Shown here: positions 44,696 through 54,386 of the stretch, piece by piece
Layout: each line of letters starts with the position of its first letter
Position numbering within the stretch: position 1 is the stretch's first letter
DNA from: Armatimonadota bacterium
GTDB lineage: Bacteria > Armatimonadota > Fimbriimonadia > Fimbriimonadales > Fimbriimonadaceae
DNA length: 64,000 bases
Direction of reading: 5' to 3'
Assembly: GCA_025360125.1 (NCBI GenBank)
Contig: JANYCU010000033.1
Coordinates: 1-64,000 of the forward strand
The notes under the pieces: model-generated
Databases searched by the model: none
What the model was told of the DNA's origin: nothing
What the model saw: only the letters and a program-made list of their open reading frames with translations
Position numbers and translations under genes: made by a program

Positions 44696-44783
44696 GTGCG
44701 ACCCGCTTCGGGGTCGGGTATTTGGATGGTCATTCCGTGGGAGCACGCACCCACGGCTACTTGGGTATAACCGCTTCGCGGTA
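44696..44783 (-). repeat. Right hairpin array of the transposase element
   Basis: This is the inverted copy of the left array in order C', B', A'. C' (44696-44719) differs from the left copy at one base in 24. B' spans 44735-44756, with its seven-base arms intact. A' (44769-44783) is identical over 15 bases. The linker between B and A is also partly conserved. The 186 bases after it, up to the next gene, hold no recognisable feature. Confidence 0.8.
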
Positions 44784-44969
44784 GGCAAGGGCAGGGCATT
44801 CAAAGAGTGGCTGGTCAAAGAAATTGAATGAAACTCCCTGCGGTTTTCCTCAGGGCACTTCGGCGGCAATGAGCGCCACACCAAGATAACCCCCGTCCAC
44901 GCCATCAGGCTTGAACCATGCCCAACCAGTTGAACACATTGTCCTATAAAGATTAACACTCATTCTCAA

Positions 44970-47498
44970 TTACTTGACAACGGCCGTCGAAACGAATCCA
45001 GCGTCGATGTACTTGTCGCCACCGTCGTCGTGGCAATGGATCGAAATCTGGTTCTTGCCCACTCGCAACGTTGCATGGACGGCTTTCGGAAGGTCATAGA
45101 CCTCGTATCCGCCCGCATTCGGGAGTCGAACCGCGAGTACGCCATTGATGTAAACCTCGGCTCCGTCGTCGTGTCCGGCGATGAGTTGAAGGTTCTTGAT
45201 CGTCGTCGCGGTGAGTTCGAAATTTCGGCGAATCCAAATGTCGCGACCTTGCCAAGGGGTGCGGATCACGCCTCCGCGCGACTCTCCCTCGCCAAAGCCC
45301 GCCAACCCTTTGCTCCAACCCGATGAGTCGAAGTTATTCTGGAACCAGCCGTCGGCGGGACGGGTGAATGTGTAGGACCATTCGAGGCCCTGGGTGACCG
45401 CGGTCGGTATCACGGTAGTGACGGTAGGCGGGGTTGGCAACCCGGCCCACGGTCCAAATTTCTCCCGGTCTCGCCCCGAATACTTGGCCCAAAGCGGCGT
45501 GTCGAGCATCTTGATGAATACTCCACCAACGACCGAGCGAGCTTGGAAGCCTTCATGTTGCGGTCGCGACGTGTAGTACCAGTCGGTCATCGGAATGCGA
45601 TCGGTGGTCTCGTTAAGGAACTTCGCGATCGGTTTGACGATCATGTCGAAGTCTTCACGCTTGCCGGTCAATGTTGCGGTCCAAATTTCCCAATCGAGCT
45701 TGGTATAGTCCTTGCGGCTGTCGAGCGGGAGGCCGAAAGGATTGATCTTCGTGAGGTAGTAATCCATCTCGGCTCGGGCGATCGAAGTCGGGAATAGATT
45801 GATGTCCAGGATGCGGTCCCAAACGAGGTTGTATTTCTGGCTCCAGGTGTTTGGTTGGTCGAATGCGAGTCGGTAGTGGTCGCCTTCACGCGCTTCCTTT
45901 TCCCATCGAACGGCAAACTCCTGCGCCATCTTGTGGAATTTCGAAGCTTCATTATGCTTACCAAGTCCATCAGCCAGTTGAGCGTATGCACCGAGCGCCT
46001 CGATCGCCTTGGCCGACAGATTCACGTTATGCGCCAGATGACCAGCAAAATCGTCGGTCGAAAGCTGACGAGCCGGATCGAAGCCCTCTTTGGCGAGGTA
46101 GTTCGCCCACTTTTGAATCTGCGGCCAATACTTAGCGCTGAAGTTCGCGTTGCCCTCTTGCTTGGCGAGGGCGGCCAAAAGGATGATCATGTTGCCGGAC
46201 TCTTCGACGGGCATCTGGTTATCCTCGGTGCGTTCGCCACCGCCGTAGACTTGACCATTGGCCTTTGGATATTGACCGAGATCGTGCGGGGCGAAAGGCC
46301 ATTTCCATCGACTCGAAGCGGCGTATTCCATAATCGGCACCAAACTCGCTTTGGTCAAGGCGGGGCTGAAAAGCAGGAGTTGTGGAGCGGCCGGGTAGAG
46401 GACGTCAACGGTTGAGATGCAGCCGTTGCTGAAGTTCTCTTTGCTGAACATGAGCGGTTGCCCCTGGCTGTCTGCGACGACCTTTTGGGCGGCAAAGCTC
46501 TGGCGATAGGCGAGGGCTCCGATATAGGCATAGTCGGCTCCGCCAACTTTGGTCATGTCGGCGGCGACTTCCCGGTCGAAGGCGGCGCACTTGATCGAGA
46601 GTCGGGCGTAGTCTTGTTCGGCAACACGCAGCAGTCCAGCGGCATCCATACCATTTCGTCGCCAATAAGGACGAAGCTTATGGCCCATAAACAGGATTGA
46701 ATATTCGTCGTCGTAGGCGAGCACCAAGTGCCGCGAAACCGGGGTGCTGCTCACTTTTCCGAACGGCATGACAAAGGCGGCGGCGATGTCGTTTCGGGCC
46801 GGAGTCGCGATGGAAGGTTCATCCTTTGGCAGAATCCCCTTCTCGACGAAGGCGGTGATGCCTCGGTCGCTGGCGCCCAGATAGTTGAGCCCCTGTCCTT
46901 GCACCAGCACGTGGCCCCAATCAATTCGGAGGTTGTCGCCTCGCTTCTGGAGCACGGGTTGGTCGTCGCCCGAGATGCTCAAAACGTTGTTGCTGACTCG
47001 TTTGGTGACGACGCTTTGACCTGGTTCATTGACGGCAAGACGTCCGTCAGCACTGAAGTAGACGCTGGCGTCGTGGGCTTTTCGATCGGTTGACCGGACG
47101 TCCCAGGTGATGTAGGTGGCAGGGCGACTCAAGGTCGCGATGTCATCAGGGAGACTTGGAGTGGTGAAGGTGAGGGTAACCGCTACTCCGGCCCCGGCGA
47201 AGGTGTAGATGGTGCGGGTTGCGCCGACTTTGAGCTCAGTTTGGGGCAGGACCGCGGGCACTTTGTCGCTTTTGCCCATGAGCCGAAATGCTCTGCCGTC
47301 GATTCTGGCGAAGCTGAGAAGGGGCTGCTCGGCTCCCGTCCAGTGGCGCGTATTGCTGTCGGCGAGGTTATTGGAATTCGACCAGATGCTGAAGTAAGGA
47401 TCGTGGGCAACCAGCGGAACGGATGGTGGCCGCATGTCGGCGGTGGCGATGCAACCTAGGGCAGTTGCGAAAACGAAAGAGGGTACGAGTCGTAGCAT
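44970..47498 (-). CDS. Secreted glutaminase-A-like protein (DUF5127/DUF4965/DUF1793) with C-terminal beta-sandwich
   Basis: A signal peptide (first 20 residues) is followed by a DUF5127-type beta domain, then DUF4965 (Y-R-Q-S-F-A-A-Q near 335) and the DUF1793 helical toroid, which ends at L-D-T-P-L-W-A-K-Y-S-G-R. Residues about 690-842 form a carbohydrate-binding-like beta-sandwich (W-F-Q-N-N-F-D-S-S-G-W to Q-L-I-A-G-H-D-D-G-A-E-V-Y-I-N-G). The GtaA-like name does not settle the substrate; the toroid and sandwich suggest polysaccharide or peptide breakdown outside the cell. Confidence 0.85.
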   Translation of the reverse strand: MLRLVPSFVFATALGCIATADMRPPSVPLVAHDPYFSIWSNSNNLADSNTRHWTGAEQPLLSFARIDGRAFRLMGKSDKVPAVLPQTELKVGATRTIYTFAGAGVAVTLTFTTPSLPDDIATLSRPATYITWDVRSTDRKAHDASVYFSADGRLAVNEPGQSVVTKRVSNNVLSISGDDQPVLQKRGDNLRIDWGHVLVQGQGLNYLGASDRGITAFVEKGILPKDEPSIATPARNDIAAAFVMPFGKVSSTPVSRHLVLAYDDEYSILFMGHKLRPYWRRNGMDAAGLLRVAEQDYARLSIKCAAFDREVAADMTKVGGADYAYIGALAYRQSFAAQKVVADSQGQPLMFSKENFSNGCISTVDVLYPAAPQLLLFSPALTKASLVPIMEYAASSRWKWPFAPHDLGQYPKANGQVYGGGERTEDNQMPVEESGNMIILLAALAKQEGNANFSAKYWPQIQKWANYLAKEGFDPARQLSTDDFAGHLAHNVNLSAKAIEALGAYAQLADGLGKHNEASKFHKMAQEFAVRWEKEAREGDHYRLAFDQPNTWSQKYNLVWDRILDINLFPTSIARAEMDYYLTKINPFGLPLDSRKDYTKLDWEIWTATLTGKREDFDMIVKPIAKFLNETTDRIPMTDWYYTSRPQHEGFQARSVVGGVFIKMLDTPLWAKYSGRDREKFGPWAGLPTPPTVTTVIPTAVTQGLEWSYTFTRPADGWFQNNFDSSGWSKGLAGFGEGESRGGVIRTPWQGRDIWIRRNFELTATTIKNLQLIAGHDDGAEVYINGVLAVRLPNAGGYEVYDLPKAVHATLRVGKNQISIHCHDDGGDKYIDAGFVSTAVVK

Positions 47499-47582
47499 GC
47501 AGAAATCCTGGTCGCCGTTGACCGTGGATTCTATTATGGTGCGGTTAGCGGTCGGCGGGCAATAGGCGGAAGGGAGAGTTGC

Positions 47583-48617
47583 CTAACTATGTGCCTCTTG
47601 AATTCGGCGTGCGAGGGTTGATGCAATGAGGGGGTTCGCCCATTCAGGATAGGGCGAGACGCAGCTGACATTGATTTCGCAGAGAACATAGGTGTCATTT
47701 CCGTCGGCATCCTTTGGTCCGAGCATGAAGTCTGCATCCCACAGAAGTGGCAGATCGGCAGTGGAAAGCCCAAGGCATGCCTGTAACTGAGCAATCCAAA
47801 CGGATTCCATCAATCGGCCAATCGCTTGAAATTGCGGTTCGTCGGGCGGAAAGTAAAGGCGCGGTCCTGGCTGGGGGGCATTCTTGGGATCCTCGCCCAC
47901 GGGAGCCGGAAAGAGGGCATTGATCGCCTGATGTCCAAAGCCACCAACTTGAGCCTCGACCATGTAGACCCGGGTAATTCCTTCGTCGAGCCGCGATTGA
48001 TACGCTTGGTCAATCATGGAGCCGTTTGATTCGAAATACGAACGCATGCGCTCGACTAGTTCGGTGAAAGAAACTACTTCCTCCACGCAACCTCGTTGGG
48101 CGTGTCGAAGCTTAATTTTGCCGCCATCCGCTCGTTCTACTTTCCAAATTCCGCCGCCACTGTGTCCTCGCAGTTGTTTGAGTACCCGGGGACCTTTATC
48201 GAGGCGACCTGGGAGCTCGTTTTCAAGTTGGTCGAGTGATGTAACGGCGCAAACGTCAGACCCCCAGCCCATCACTCGGGTCTGCACGAGAACCTGCTTG
48301 GTTCCCATTTTGAGGATGGTGTCCGGATGGGTGTTGACGAGGACTCCTGACGCCGCGACTTCTCGAAGAAGGGCATCAAGATGAGTCCGATCTCGTCCGC
48401 TTTCAAGTGGGTTTACCCAAACTTGAAGGGCATCTAGCCCCATCATTTGCCTGCGAATTTCGTCGATGAAGTCATCGTTATAGATTACGGGAACTGGCTT
48501 GAACCCCGCGTCTTTCATTGCTTGAGCGGCCTTTTCAAATCTGCTTCCAGCAATATTAGCCGAATCACGGGATTCGCGGTCTCCATGCCAAACTAGGCCG
48601 ACTCTAATGGTCTTCAC
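47583..48617 (-). CDS. ATP-grasp-like protein (Cj0069 type)
   Basis: The 344-residue protein begins with a Rossmann-like segment (I-R-V-G-L-V-W-H-G-D) and ends with an ATP-grasp-like metal loop (L-C-E-I-N-V-S-C-V-S-P-Y-P). In between, G-H-S-G-G-G-I-W-K-V resembles the flexible ATP lid. I associate this arrangement with the Cj0069 family, of unknown reaction. The start is GTG. It stands 84 bases upstream of the glutaminase-like gene on the same strand. Confidence 0.7.
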   Translation of the reverse strand: MKTIRVGLVWHGDRESRDSANIAGSRFEKAAQAMKDAGFKPVPVIYNDDFIDEIRRQMMGLDALQVWVNPLESGRDRTHLDALLREVAASGVLVNTHPDTILKMGTKQVLVQTRVMGWGSDVCAVTSLDQLENELPGRLDKGPRVLKQLRGHSGGGIWKVERADGGKIKLRHAQRGCVEEVVSFTELVERMRSYFESNGSMIDQAYQSRLDEGITRVYMVEAQVGGFGHQAINALFPAPVGEDPKNAPQPGPRLYFPPDEPQFQAIGRLMESVWIAQLQACLGLSTADLPLLWDADFMLGPKDADGNDTYVLCEINVSCVSPYPEWANPLIASTLARRIQEAHS

Positions 48618-48658
48618 TGGGTGAGCCTACCTGCACATGGTGGCTCGCGTGCAGAATT

Positions 48659-48734
48659 TGGCGTCCCGGACAGAATTCGAATCTGCGACCTATAGCTTAG
48701 GAGGCTATTGCTCTATCCACTGAGCTACCGGGAC
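48659..48734 (-). tRNA. tRNA-Arg (CCT)
   Basis: A 76-base cloverleaf with acceptor G-T-C-C-C-G-G/C-C-G-G-G-A-C, D-arm A-G-C-T-C-A-G-T-G-G-A-T-A-G-A-G-C, anticodon stem A-T-A-G-C/G-C-T-A-T with loop C-T-C-C-T-A-A (anticodon CCT, reading AGG), a T-loop with T-T-C-G-A-A-T, and an encoded CCA. The following 114 bases to the next gene are featureless. Confidence 0.95.
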
Positions 48735-48848
48735 ATGTTTAGTTCGCGTTGTCGTAGCATGAGATAGAGACTCCCCGAGTTTGAGGTGTACTCTCGTCCG
48801 TGGTACGAGGCCGCTTAGGTTCAGTTTACTTGAAGCGATGATTTGGGG

Positions 48849-49316
48849 TTACCGGACGATTGCGTGAATGAATGTTGCAAACGAGCCGAGTACAAGAACG
48901 AACGCGCTTGGCGCGAGAATCATGATCGGGAAATAGCGCATCCAAGGATGGTTGTCGTCCACATAGAACATGTCGCCGGGTTTGTAAACACCAAGCGGAT
49001 CATTGTTACGCCAAAACTTGTGGGTAACCACCAGTCCGCCTTCGACCGCTTCGCGGGTAATTCGCTTTTTGCCGAAGGTCTTGATGAGGAATTCGTTGCT
49101 GGAAATGAGCGAACTGAGGACATTGTCTTCGGGCCTAATTTCGGACAGGGTTCGGGCGACCAGCATTGGCATCAATTGAAAGCTTTCCGAAAAATGGCCA
49201 ATGTTCGACTTTGCGGGTTGATGCATCGGGGCAAGCATCAGTCGCTCGTGAATATAAGTGGCTTCGTCCGGAGTCAATTCGGTCGAAGCGATGAGGTCAT
49301 CGGCGGAATTCAGCAT
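48849..49316 (-). CDS. Tail-anchored hypothetical protein
   Basis: I do not recognise this 155-residue protein. The N-terminal 120 residues are soluble and mostly helical. One membrane helix near the C-terminus (P-I-M-I-L-A-P-S-A-F-V-L-V-L-G-S-F-A) would leave only a few residues outside, so it is tail-anchored. TATAGT at 49326-49331 ends ten bases before the ATG. Confidence 0.65.
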   Translation of the reverse strand: MLNSADDLIASTELTPDEATYIHERLMLAPMHQPAKSNIGHFSESFQLMPMLVARTLSEIRPEDNVLSSLISSNEFLIKTFGKKRITREAVEGGLVVTHKFWRNNDPLGVYKPGDMFYVDDNHPWMRYFPIMILAPSAFVLVLGSFATFIHAIVR

Positions 49317-49447
49317 GGTTCATTTACTATAAACGAAAACTTGCACGAAGATTGCGCCAATTTTTGTTGCGTTATTCATCATCTCTGCCGACCAATCGTT
49401 ACATTTGTAAAACTCTGCCGTACTTAAGTTCGGTTTACTCAACAGAG

Positions 49448-50563
49448 ATGTTTCTAGCTTTGTCCCTCGGCCTATCCGTGTCGCTCCCACCAGCGCATAA
49501 GTTTTATGATACGGATTCATTGGTGCCCGCAATGAGTCAAGAAGCGGCTCAGGCATCAATGCCGATGAAGGATTGGCCCAAGTCGAAGGTGGTCGAGTTG
49601 ATTCCCGAAGAGACGCACTTTACCCACGTCACCCAATTGACGTTTGGCGGCCAAAACGCCGAAGCATATTGGAGCAAGAACGGCAAACATATCGTCTACC
49701 AAACGTTGCAGCCAACCTACCCCGACGAGCAAATCTTCACGATGGATGTTAATGGCGGCAAGAAAAAACTGATGTCGACAGGCCTCGGACGATGCACTTG
49801 CAGTTACTATTCGCCCGACCAGAAATATGTCTATTTCAGCTCAACCCACGAGCGAAACGCTGGCCCACAAAAGAAGCTCGATCGCAGCAAAGGTTATGTC
49901 TGGATGGTCAATCCCGACTTCATCATGTACCGCCGGAACTTGGCGACGAACAAGCTCGAAACCGTCTTCAAAACGAAAGGTTATGTGGCCGAAACCACGA
50001 TCGACCCGAACGGCAAATACCTAACCTTCACCAGCGACATGCAAGGCGACCTCGAAATCTATCGAGCTGACCTCCACGGCAAGAACGTGAAGCGGTTGAC
50101 CCACCACGATGGATATGACGGCGGACCATTTGTGAGCTGGGACGGCAAGAAGATTGCGTACCGCAGAGACATTGACGGCACTCCCGACCAACTGAAAGAC
50201 TACAAAGACCTGCTCAAGGACCACATGGTTCGCCCAACCAAGCTGGAAATCTGGCTCATGAACGCCGACGGAACGGGCAACAAGCAGATCACTCAACTCA
50301 AAAAGGCATCATTTGCGCCGTTCTTGCATCCTGACGGCAAGCGCATCATTTTCTGCTCGAACTGGGAAGATCCAAAAGGCCGAGAATTTGATCTGTACAT
50401 GATTAATACCGACGGCTCTCACCTCGAGCGAATCACCTACTCGGGCGGCTTCGACGGATTCCCAATGTTTACTAAAGATGGCAAAAAGCTCGTGTTTTCA
50501 TCGAACCGATACCACGGTGCTCCGAACGAAACGAACATCTTCGTTGCCGATTGGAAAGACTGA
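49448..50563 (+). CDS. TolB-like beta-propeller (PD40 repeat) protein, exported
   Basis: At least six PD40/WD40-like repeats are visible, for example S-P-D-Q-K-Y-V-Y-F-S-S, D-P-N-G-K-Y-L-T-F-T-S-D, H-P-D-G-K-R-I-I-F-C-S-N-W and T-K-D-G-K-K-L-V-F-S-S-N-R, giving a propeller of about 300 residues. The ATG at 49448 is chosen because it begins a signal peptide (M-F-L-A-L-S-L-G-L-S-V-S-L) and follows a TTTACT box by eight bases; the longer frame from 49352 adds unlikely sequence. It probably binds peptides or carbohydrates in the periplasm. Its stop abuts the convergent STN gene. Confidence 0.85.
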   Translation: MFLALSLGLSVSLPPAHKFYDTDSLVPAMSQEAAQASMPMKDWPKSKVVELIPEETHFTHVTQLTFGGQNAEAYWSKNGKHIVYQTLQPTYPDEQIFTMDVNGGKKKLMSTGLGRCTCSYYSPDQKYVYFSSTHERNAGPQKKLDRSKGYVWMVNPDFIMYRRNLATNKLETVFKTKGYVAETTIDPNGKYLTFTSDMQGDLEIYRADLHGKNVKRLTHHDGYDGGPFVSWDGKKIAYRRDIDGTPDQLKDYKDLLKDHMVRPTKLEIWLMNADGTGNKQITQLKKASFAPFLHPDGKRIIFCSNWEDPKGREFDLYMINTDGSHLERITYSGGFDGFPMFTKDGKKLVFSSNRYHGAPNETNIFVADWKD

Positions 50564-52471
50564 TTATTTAATTGGCTTCTTCATGGCCAAAAGGACTTGT
50601 TGACGAACCTCTTCGGGAAGGGTGTTCCAGGTATACGTTGGTAAATCCTTTTGGACAATGGGTTCGCTGATCTCTTGACTCTTTGACTTTGAACCGAGGT
50701 AAGCCGTTGCGACGAGTGCGCGTTTCGTGCCAAGTTTGAACTTCATTTCGGTTAGACCGGAATCTTTTTTGGCATCCTTTAAGAGGGAAGCAAATGTTTC
50801 AAGATCAAGGGTTGTGCCGTAGTATTCCACTGGCTCCGAATCAAATTGAAATTCCGGTTCAATCCTTATCGATGCCCCGATCCTGATTCCGGTAACGCCA
50901 TTTGGCAGGCAGTAATAAGGAGAATGCTGACCTGGCTCATTCAAATTGAGCGGAGTGAGTTCATTAAATCCCCCTGCTGCGGCATTCAGATTTACAAGCT
51001 CTTGCGCAAAGGTTGAAAGTTCAGACATGGACACAGTGGCACCAGCAAGACACCGATTGAGTTGGTCTTCGGTCAAAGTGCCGACTATGGCGGGGAGGGT
51101 CCCAATATCATTCTGATCGTCAAGCAAAAAAGGCGCATTAGGAACGCCGCCCGAATGAAGGTTGATTTTGTTCACAATCGAGCATCGTTGGAGCAAAGGA
51201 TAGAAATTAGGTGTGTTGGCAACCCTTGTGATTCGGGCGTAGTCTTCAATCAATTTCCGATCGAGTCGCCAGCTACGATTGAATAGAGGGTTTATTGGAC
51301 GGCCTAATACCCAACCGTCAGCATCATCTCTCATCATCCCGATCACCAGCCCACTTTGCTTCACGGTTGGAACTTGAAGCTGCGGTCTAATGATCTGTTC
51401 GTCATCCTTTAAGTTAACGAGGAGCGGCTTGCCAACGGATCGAGCAAAATCCACCCAACATCGGCCTTGAATAATTCCCAAAGGATCCTTCTTTGTCGCC
51501 TCAAACATGGTCGAAACGGCTTCGTCAAAAACTGGATTGCCCCGAAGTCGTTCAAAAACTGGACCCGCTTTTGTGGCGCCAGAAATCTCTCGTTCATAGG
51601 CGAGAATTTCCTTCAAGGGAGGCGAAATAGGAAAAATTTCGCCCTGAACTTGGAGTGAGCTATTCGGCAAGTGGAGCGAAGGAATACCGTTCCCAAGGAC
51701 CTTCCATTCTTTGTTGAGCCAAGTGAAGAAAAGGAATTGTCCCTCACCTGAATAATAAGTGACCTCGAGATGGGCAGGCTTTTGGTCGGCGGTATCCGAA
51801 TCTTCTACGGTACTGACAGAGCGCAATAGTTCGCGTTCATTGGCATATTGCCTCAATGCGGGTCCCAAGTCTATTGGAAGTTCGATATGCCCTGGAAGTC
51901 CGTGGACCGAGTAGCGATTGACATTTAATTTTAGGGGGTCCTCGGTAAACATTTTGACGGTGAGTTGGGTTGCTACCTGAGCACAAAAGCGTGAATCGGG
52001 TGACTGAAGTCGCAAAGCCAATCGGCGAGCCCGGTTCCACACCCCTTCGCCCGTAATCTTGTGCGAGTTCTCGTAGTCAATCCAATATTTCTCGGCGTCT
52101 TTGATTGACCATTCACTTTTCGGAGCTAGCGCTTTCAATCCGTCGATTTGAGCTTGGAGCGTTTTGTTTCGACCATCCCACACCCATTGCTCCTCTTGTT
52201 TCTTTTGTTCTTTGGTTTGGACGAGCCACCAGCCGTCGTTCTTTTTCTCCCATGTTCCGTGAATTACTCGGGCGAGCTCTGTCTTGACCACGTCAATTGT
52301 CTGGTTATTGAAGGAAGCAGCGAGAACTTCATCTTTGAGATAGGGCGAGCAATGAAACGACTGCCCCGATTGAATGGAGAACTCTTTGAGAAATAATTCG
52401 AGGCGAATCCCAGGATTTTCGAATTGGATTGACTCGCTCAATCCGACGATAAATGCGATCTGAAATATCAT
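50564..52471 (-). CDS. Exported STN-domain paralogue 3 (last in tandem)
   Basis: A 635-residue exported protein whose residues 15-95 (E-N-P-G-I-R-L-E-L-F-L-K-E then V-I-H-G-T-W) resemble the secretin/TonB short N-terminal domain. A long region of unknown fold with I-D-P/D-P-L-G, V-L-G-R-P and P-F-L-L or similar blocks follows. The same blocks occur in the next two genes. It overlaps the upstream paralogue by one base, so the two are co-transcribed. Function unknown; STN domains often bind partners at the outer membrane. Confidence 0.65.
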   Translation of the reverse strand: MIFQIAFIVGLSESIQFENPGIRLELFLKEFSIQSGQSFHCSPYLKDEVLAASFNNQTIDVVKTELARVIHGTWEKKNDGWWLVQTKEQKKQEEQWVWDGRNKTLQAQIDGLKALAPKSEWSIKDAEKYWIDYENSHKITGEGVWNRARRLALRLQSPDSRFCAQVATQLTVKMFTEDPLKLNVNRYSVHGLPGHIELPIDLGPALRQYANERELLRSVSTVEDSDTADQKPAHLEVTYYSGEGQFLFFTWLNKEWKVLGNGIPSLHLPNSSLQVQGEIFPISPPLKEILAYEREISGATKAGPVFERLRGNPVFDEAVSTMFEATKKDPLGIIQGRCWVDFARSVGKPLLVNLKDDEQIIRPQLQVPTVKQSGLVIGMMRDDADGWVLGRPINPLFNRSWRLDRKLIEDYARITRVANTPNFYPLLQRCSIVNKINLHSGGVPNAPFLLDDQNDIGTLPAIVGTLTEDQLNRCLAGATVSMSELSTFAQELVNLNAAAGGFNELTPLNLNEPGQHSPYYCLPNGVTGIRIGASIRIEPEFQFDSEPVEYYGTTLDLETFASLLKDAKKDSGLTEMKFKLGTKRALVATAYLGSKSKSQEISEPIVQKDLPTYTWNTLPEEVRQQVLLAMKKPIK

Positions 52472-54366
52472 TACTTTGCTGGGGGATTCTCGTCTTCGAT
52501 TTCCTTCACCTTTTGCAAAACCTGCCGTTTGATCTCGGGGTCGAGGTTTACCCAGGTCATTGACTTCATTTCACCTTTCACCGGGTCATAAAGTTCGCCG
52601 GGCATGGATTGGCTGCCAAGACTAAGGGTCAAATCGACGTGGCGGCAGAACCCAAGCTTGAACGGCATCAGATCGAGCGGTGCTTTCTTGTCCAAAACAT
52701 CCTTCACCAGGTGCGCAAATCCATCAATCGGTGAACTGTATACATCCCCGTCGGAATCCTTAGCCTCAAACATCGGCACGGTCGAATAGAAAACCTTCAA
52801 CGTAATCTGCGGGATCTTGCCTGCCAATACGAATTGAGGGCAAAAATCCTGTTTGCTTTCCGGAATCAATCCCCCCAGTGACCCATCCAAATACTCTTGC
52901 CAAAGGTACTTTTGACCCCAGTCGGGCATCGATGCGAAGTTAATAATTCCGGTTCGCTCATTCGGCTTTACGCCAGCCCGGATGCAGGCACCAAAGACTT
53001 GAGTGATCACGCGACCCTCTCGATAGTTGTTATAAAGAAAGGATTCGTTAGGAATTCCTAAACAGCACTGATCGGCATATTTCGTAATATCTGCGATAAT
53101 TGCATCGTCCTCGATGAATCGATCCTCTGCAGGTATTTTGCTGAGTTTGGTGACCTGAACAATGAGATCACGGCTGATGCGGTGGGTCCGGTTCCAGAGG
53201 GGATTAGCAGGTCGACCCAGCACCCAGCCTCTATCATCAACGCGCATCATTCCGTAATTAACTTGGTTTTGCTCTACGGTTGGAACGTGGTATTTCGGGT
53301 CGTCAGTTTGGTCCTCGCCAAGACTGACGAGGAGCGGTTTAGTAACGGAGGCGGCAAAGTCAATCCAGCAACTCCCCTGTTCAATTCCTAACGGGTCAAT
53401 GTTCGTGGCATCCAGAAAGGTCTTGTCAATTTTGTCCCAGATTGATTTGAAAGGTGCCCTTGCTTTAGCCCGTTCTGGATCTCCGTCGTCAACTTGAGCC
53501 CCCAGCTTAATGGCTTCAAAATAGTCTTTTAGGGCTGGCGATAGCGGAAACGATTCCCCTTTAAACCGCACGAGTGGCGACAATACAAATGTGTCAGGCA
53601 AAGCGTTATATCGCCAGTAGCCATCGTAAATAACCACCGACGGATATATTGGATATTCGTGTGGCATCGTAAAGAGGATTCTTCGGCTTGCCGAGTCGGA
53701 GGCGGGCCGATTGGTCAGAAGAGCCGAAAGGCGCATTTCGCGATCCATCATCGCGAGGTTGTCCGCTAGGTTGAGCGGTAGGTTCTGCCCAAGCCCGTCC
53801 CCATTGACGGTGTAAAGCTGATAATCATCGGTCAATGAATCGAGCGGAAACATCTCAGGTTTTAGTTGAGATAAGAACGTCGCCGCGAATCGACTGTCGG
53901 CCGACTGGGCATTGATGGCGCGCCGTTCGGCTGCCGTGTATTTATGTTCGCCTTTGGGCTTTCTCAGGTCATCCAGAAGCCGCTGGTGTTTCTCTGCGTC
54001 GTTGATGGTCCACTCTTTTTGGGGAAGGTGGGCCTTGCCTGCGTCGATCATGGTTTGGATGAGGGATCGCCGAATCTCGCGATTCCAACCCAGCTCTTCT
54101 TTCTTCTGCTCCGAGGTTTGGGTCAACCACCAACCGTCAGGCTTTTGCTCCCATGTTCCGTGAATGACACGGGCAAGTTGAGATTTGACGATGTCGATTG
54201 ATTGGTCCTTAAATGATGCCGCCAAAACTTCGTCGTTTAGAAATGTTGGGCAATGGAACTGTTGCCCCGTTTGCTTCGAGATTTCCTTGAGAAATAGTTC
54301 GAGGCGAATGCCGGGATTCTCAAACGTGATCGTCCCAACCGAAAGGGCGAGAAAGGAAACGATCAT
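52471..54366 (-). CDS. Exported STN-domain paralogue 2
   Basis: A 631-residue paralogue with the same plan: signal peptide, E-N-P-G-I-R-L-E-L-F-L-K-E at about 16-28, Q-L-A/R-V-I-H-G-T-W near 70-75, and later D-P-L-G-I-E-Q-G-S-C-W-I-D-F and G-W-V-L-G-R-P-A-N-P-L-W-N-R. Those two blocks are the most constant parts across the three proteins outside the STN segment. It has its own leaderless-type -10 (TACAAT, 54373-54378), six bases before the ATG. Confidence 0.65.
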   Translation of the reverse strand: MIVSFLALSVGTITFENPGIRLELFLKEISKQTGQQFHCPTFLNDEVLAASFKDQSIDIVKSQLARVIHGTWEQKPDGWWLTQTSEQKKEELGWNREIRRSLIQTMIDAGKAHLPQKEWTINDAEKHQRLLDDLRKPKGEHKYTAAERRAINAQSADSRFAATFLSQLKPEMFPLDSLTDDYQLYTVNGDGLGQNLPLNLADNLAMMDREMRLSALLTNRPASDSASRRILFTMPHEYPIYPSVVIYDGYWRYNALPDTFVLSPLVRFKGESFPLSPALKDYFEAIKLGAQVDDGDPERAKARAPFKSIWDKIDKTFLDATNIDPLGIEQGSCWIDFAASVTKPLLVSLGEDQTDDPKYHVPTVEQNQVNYGMMRVDDRGWVLGRPANPLWNRTHRISRDLIVQVTKLSKIPAEDRFIEDDAIIADITKYADQCCLGIPNESFLYNNYREGRVITQVFGACIRAGVKPNERTGIINFASMPDWGQKYLWQEYLDGSLGGLIPESKQDFCPQFVLAGKIPQITLKVFYSTVPMFEAKDSDGDVYSSPIDGFAHLVKDVLDKKAPLDLMPFKLGFCRHVDLTLSLGSQSMPGELYDPVKGEMKSMTWVNLDPEIKRQVLQKVKEIEDENPPAK

Positions 54367-54386
54367 GAGTCTATTGTACGACCATC

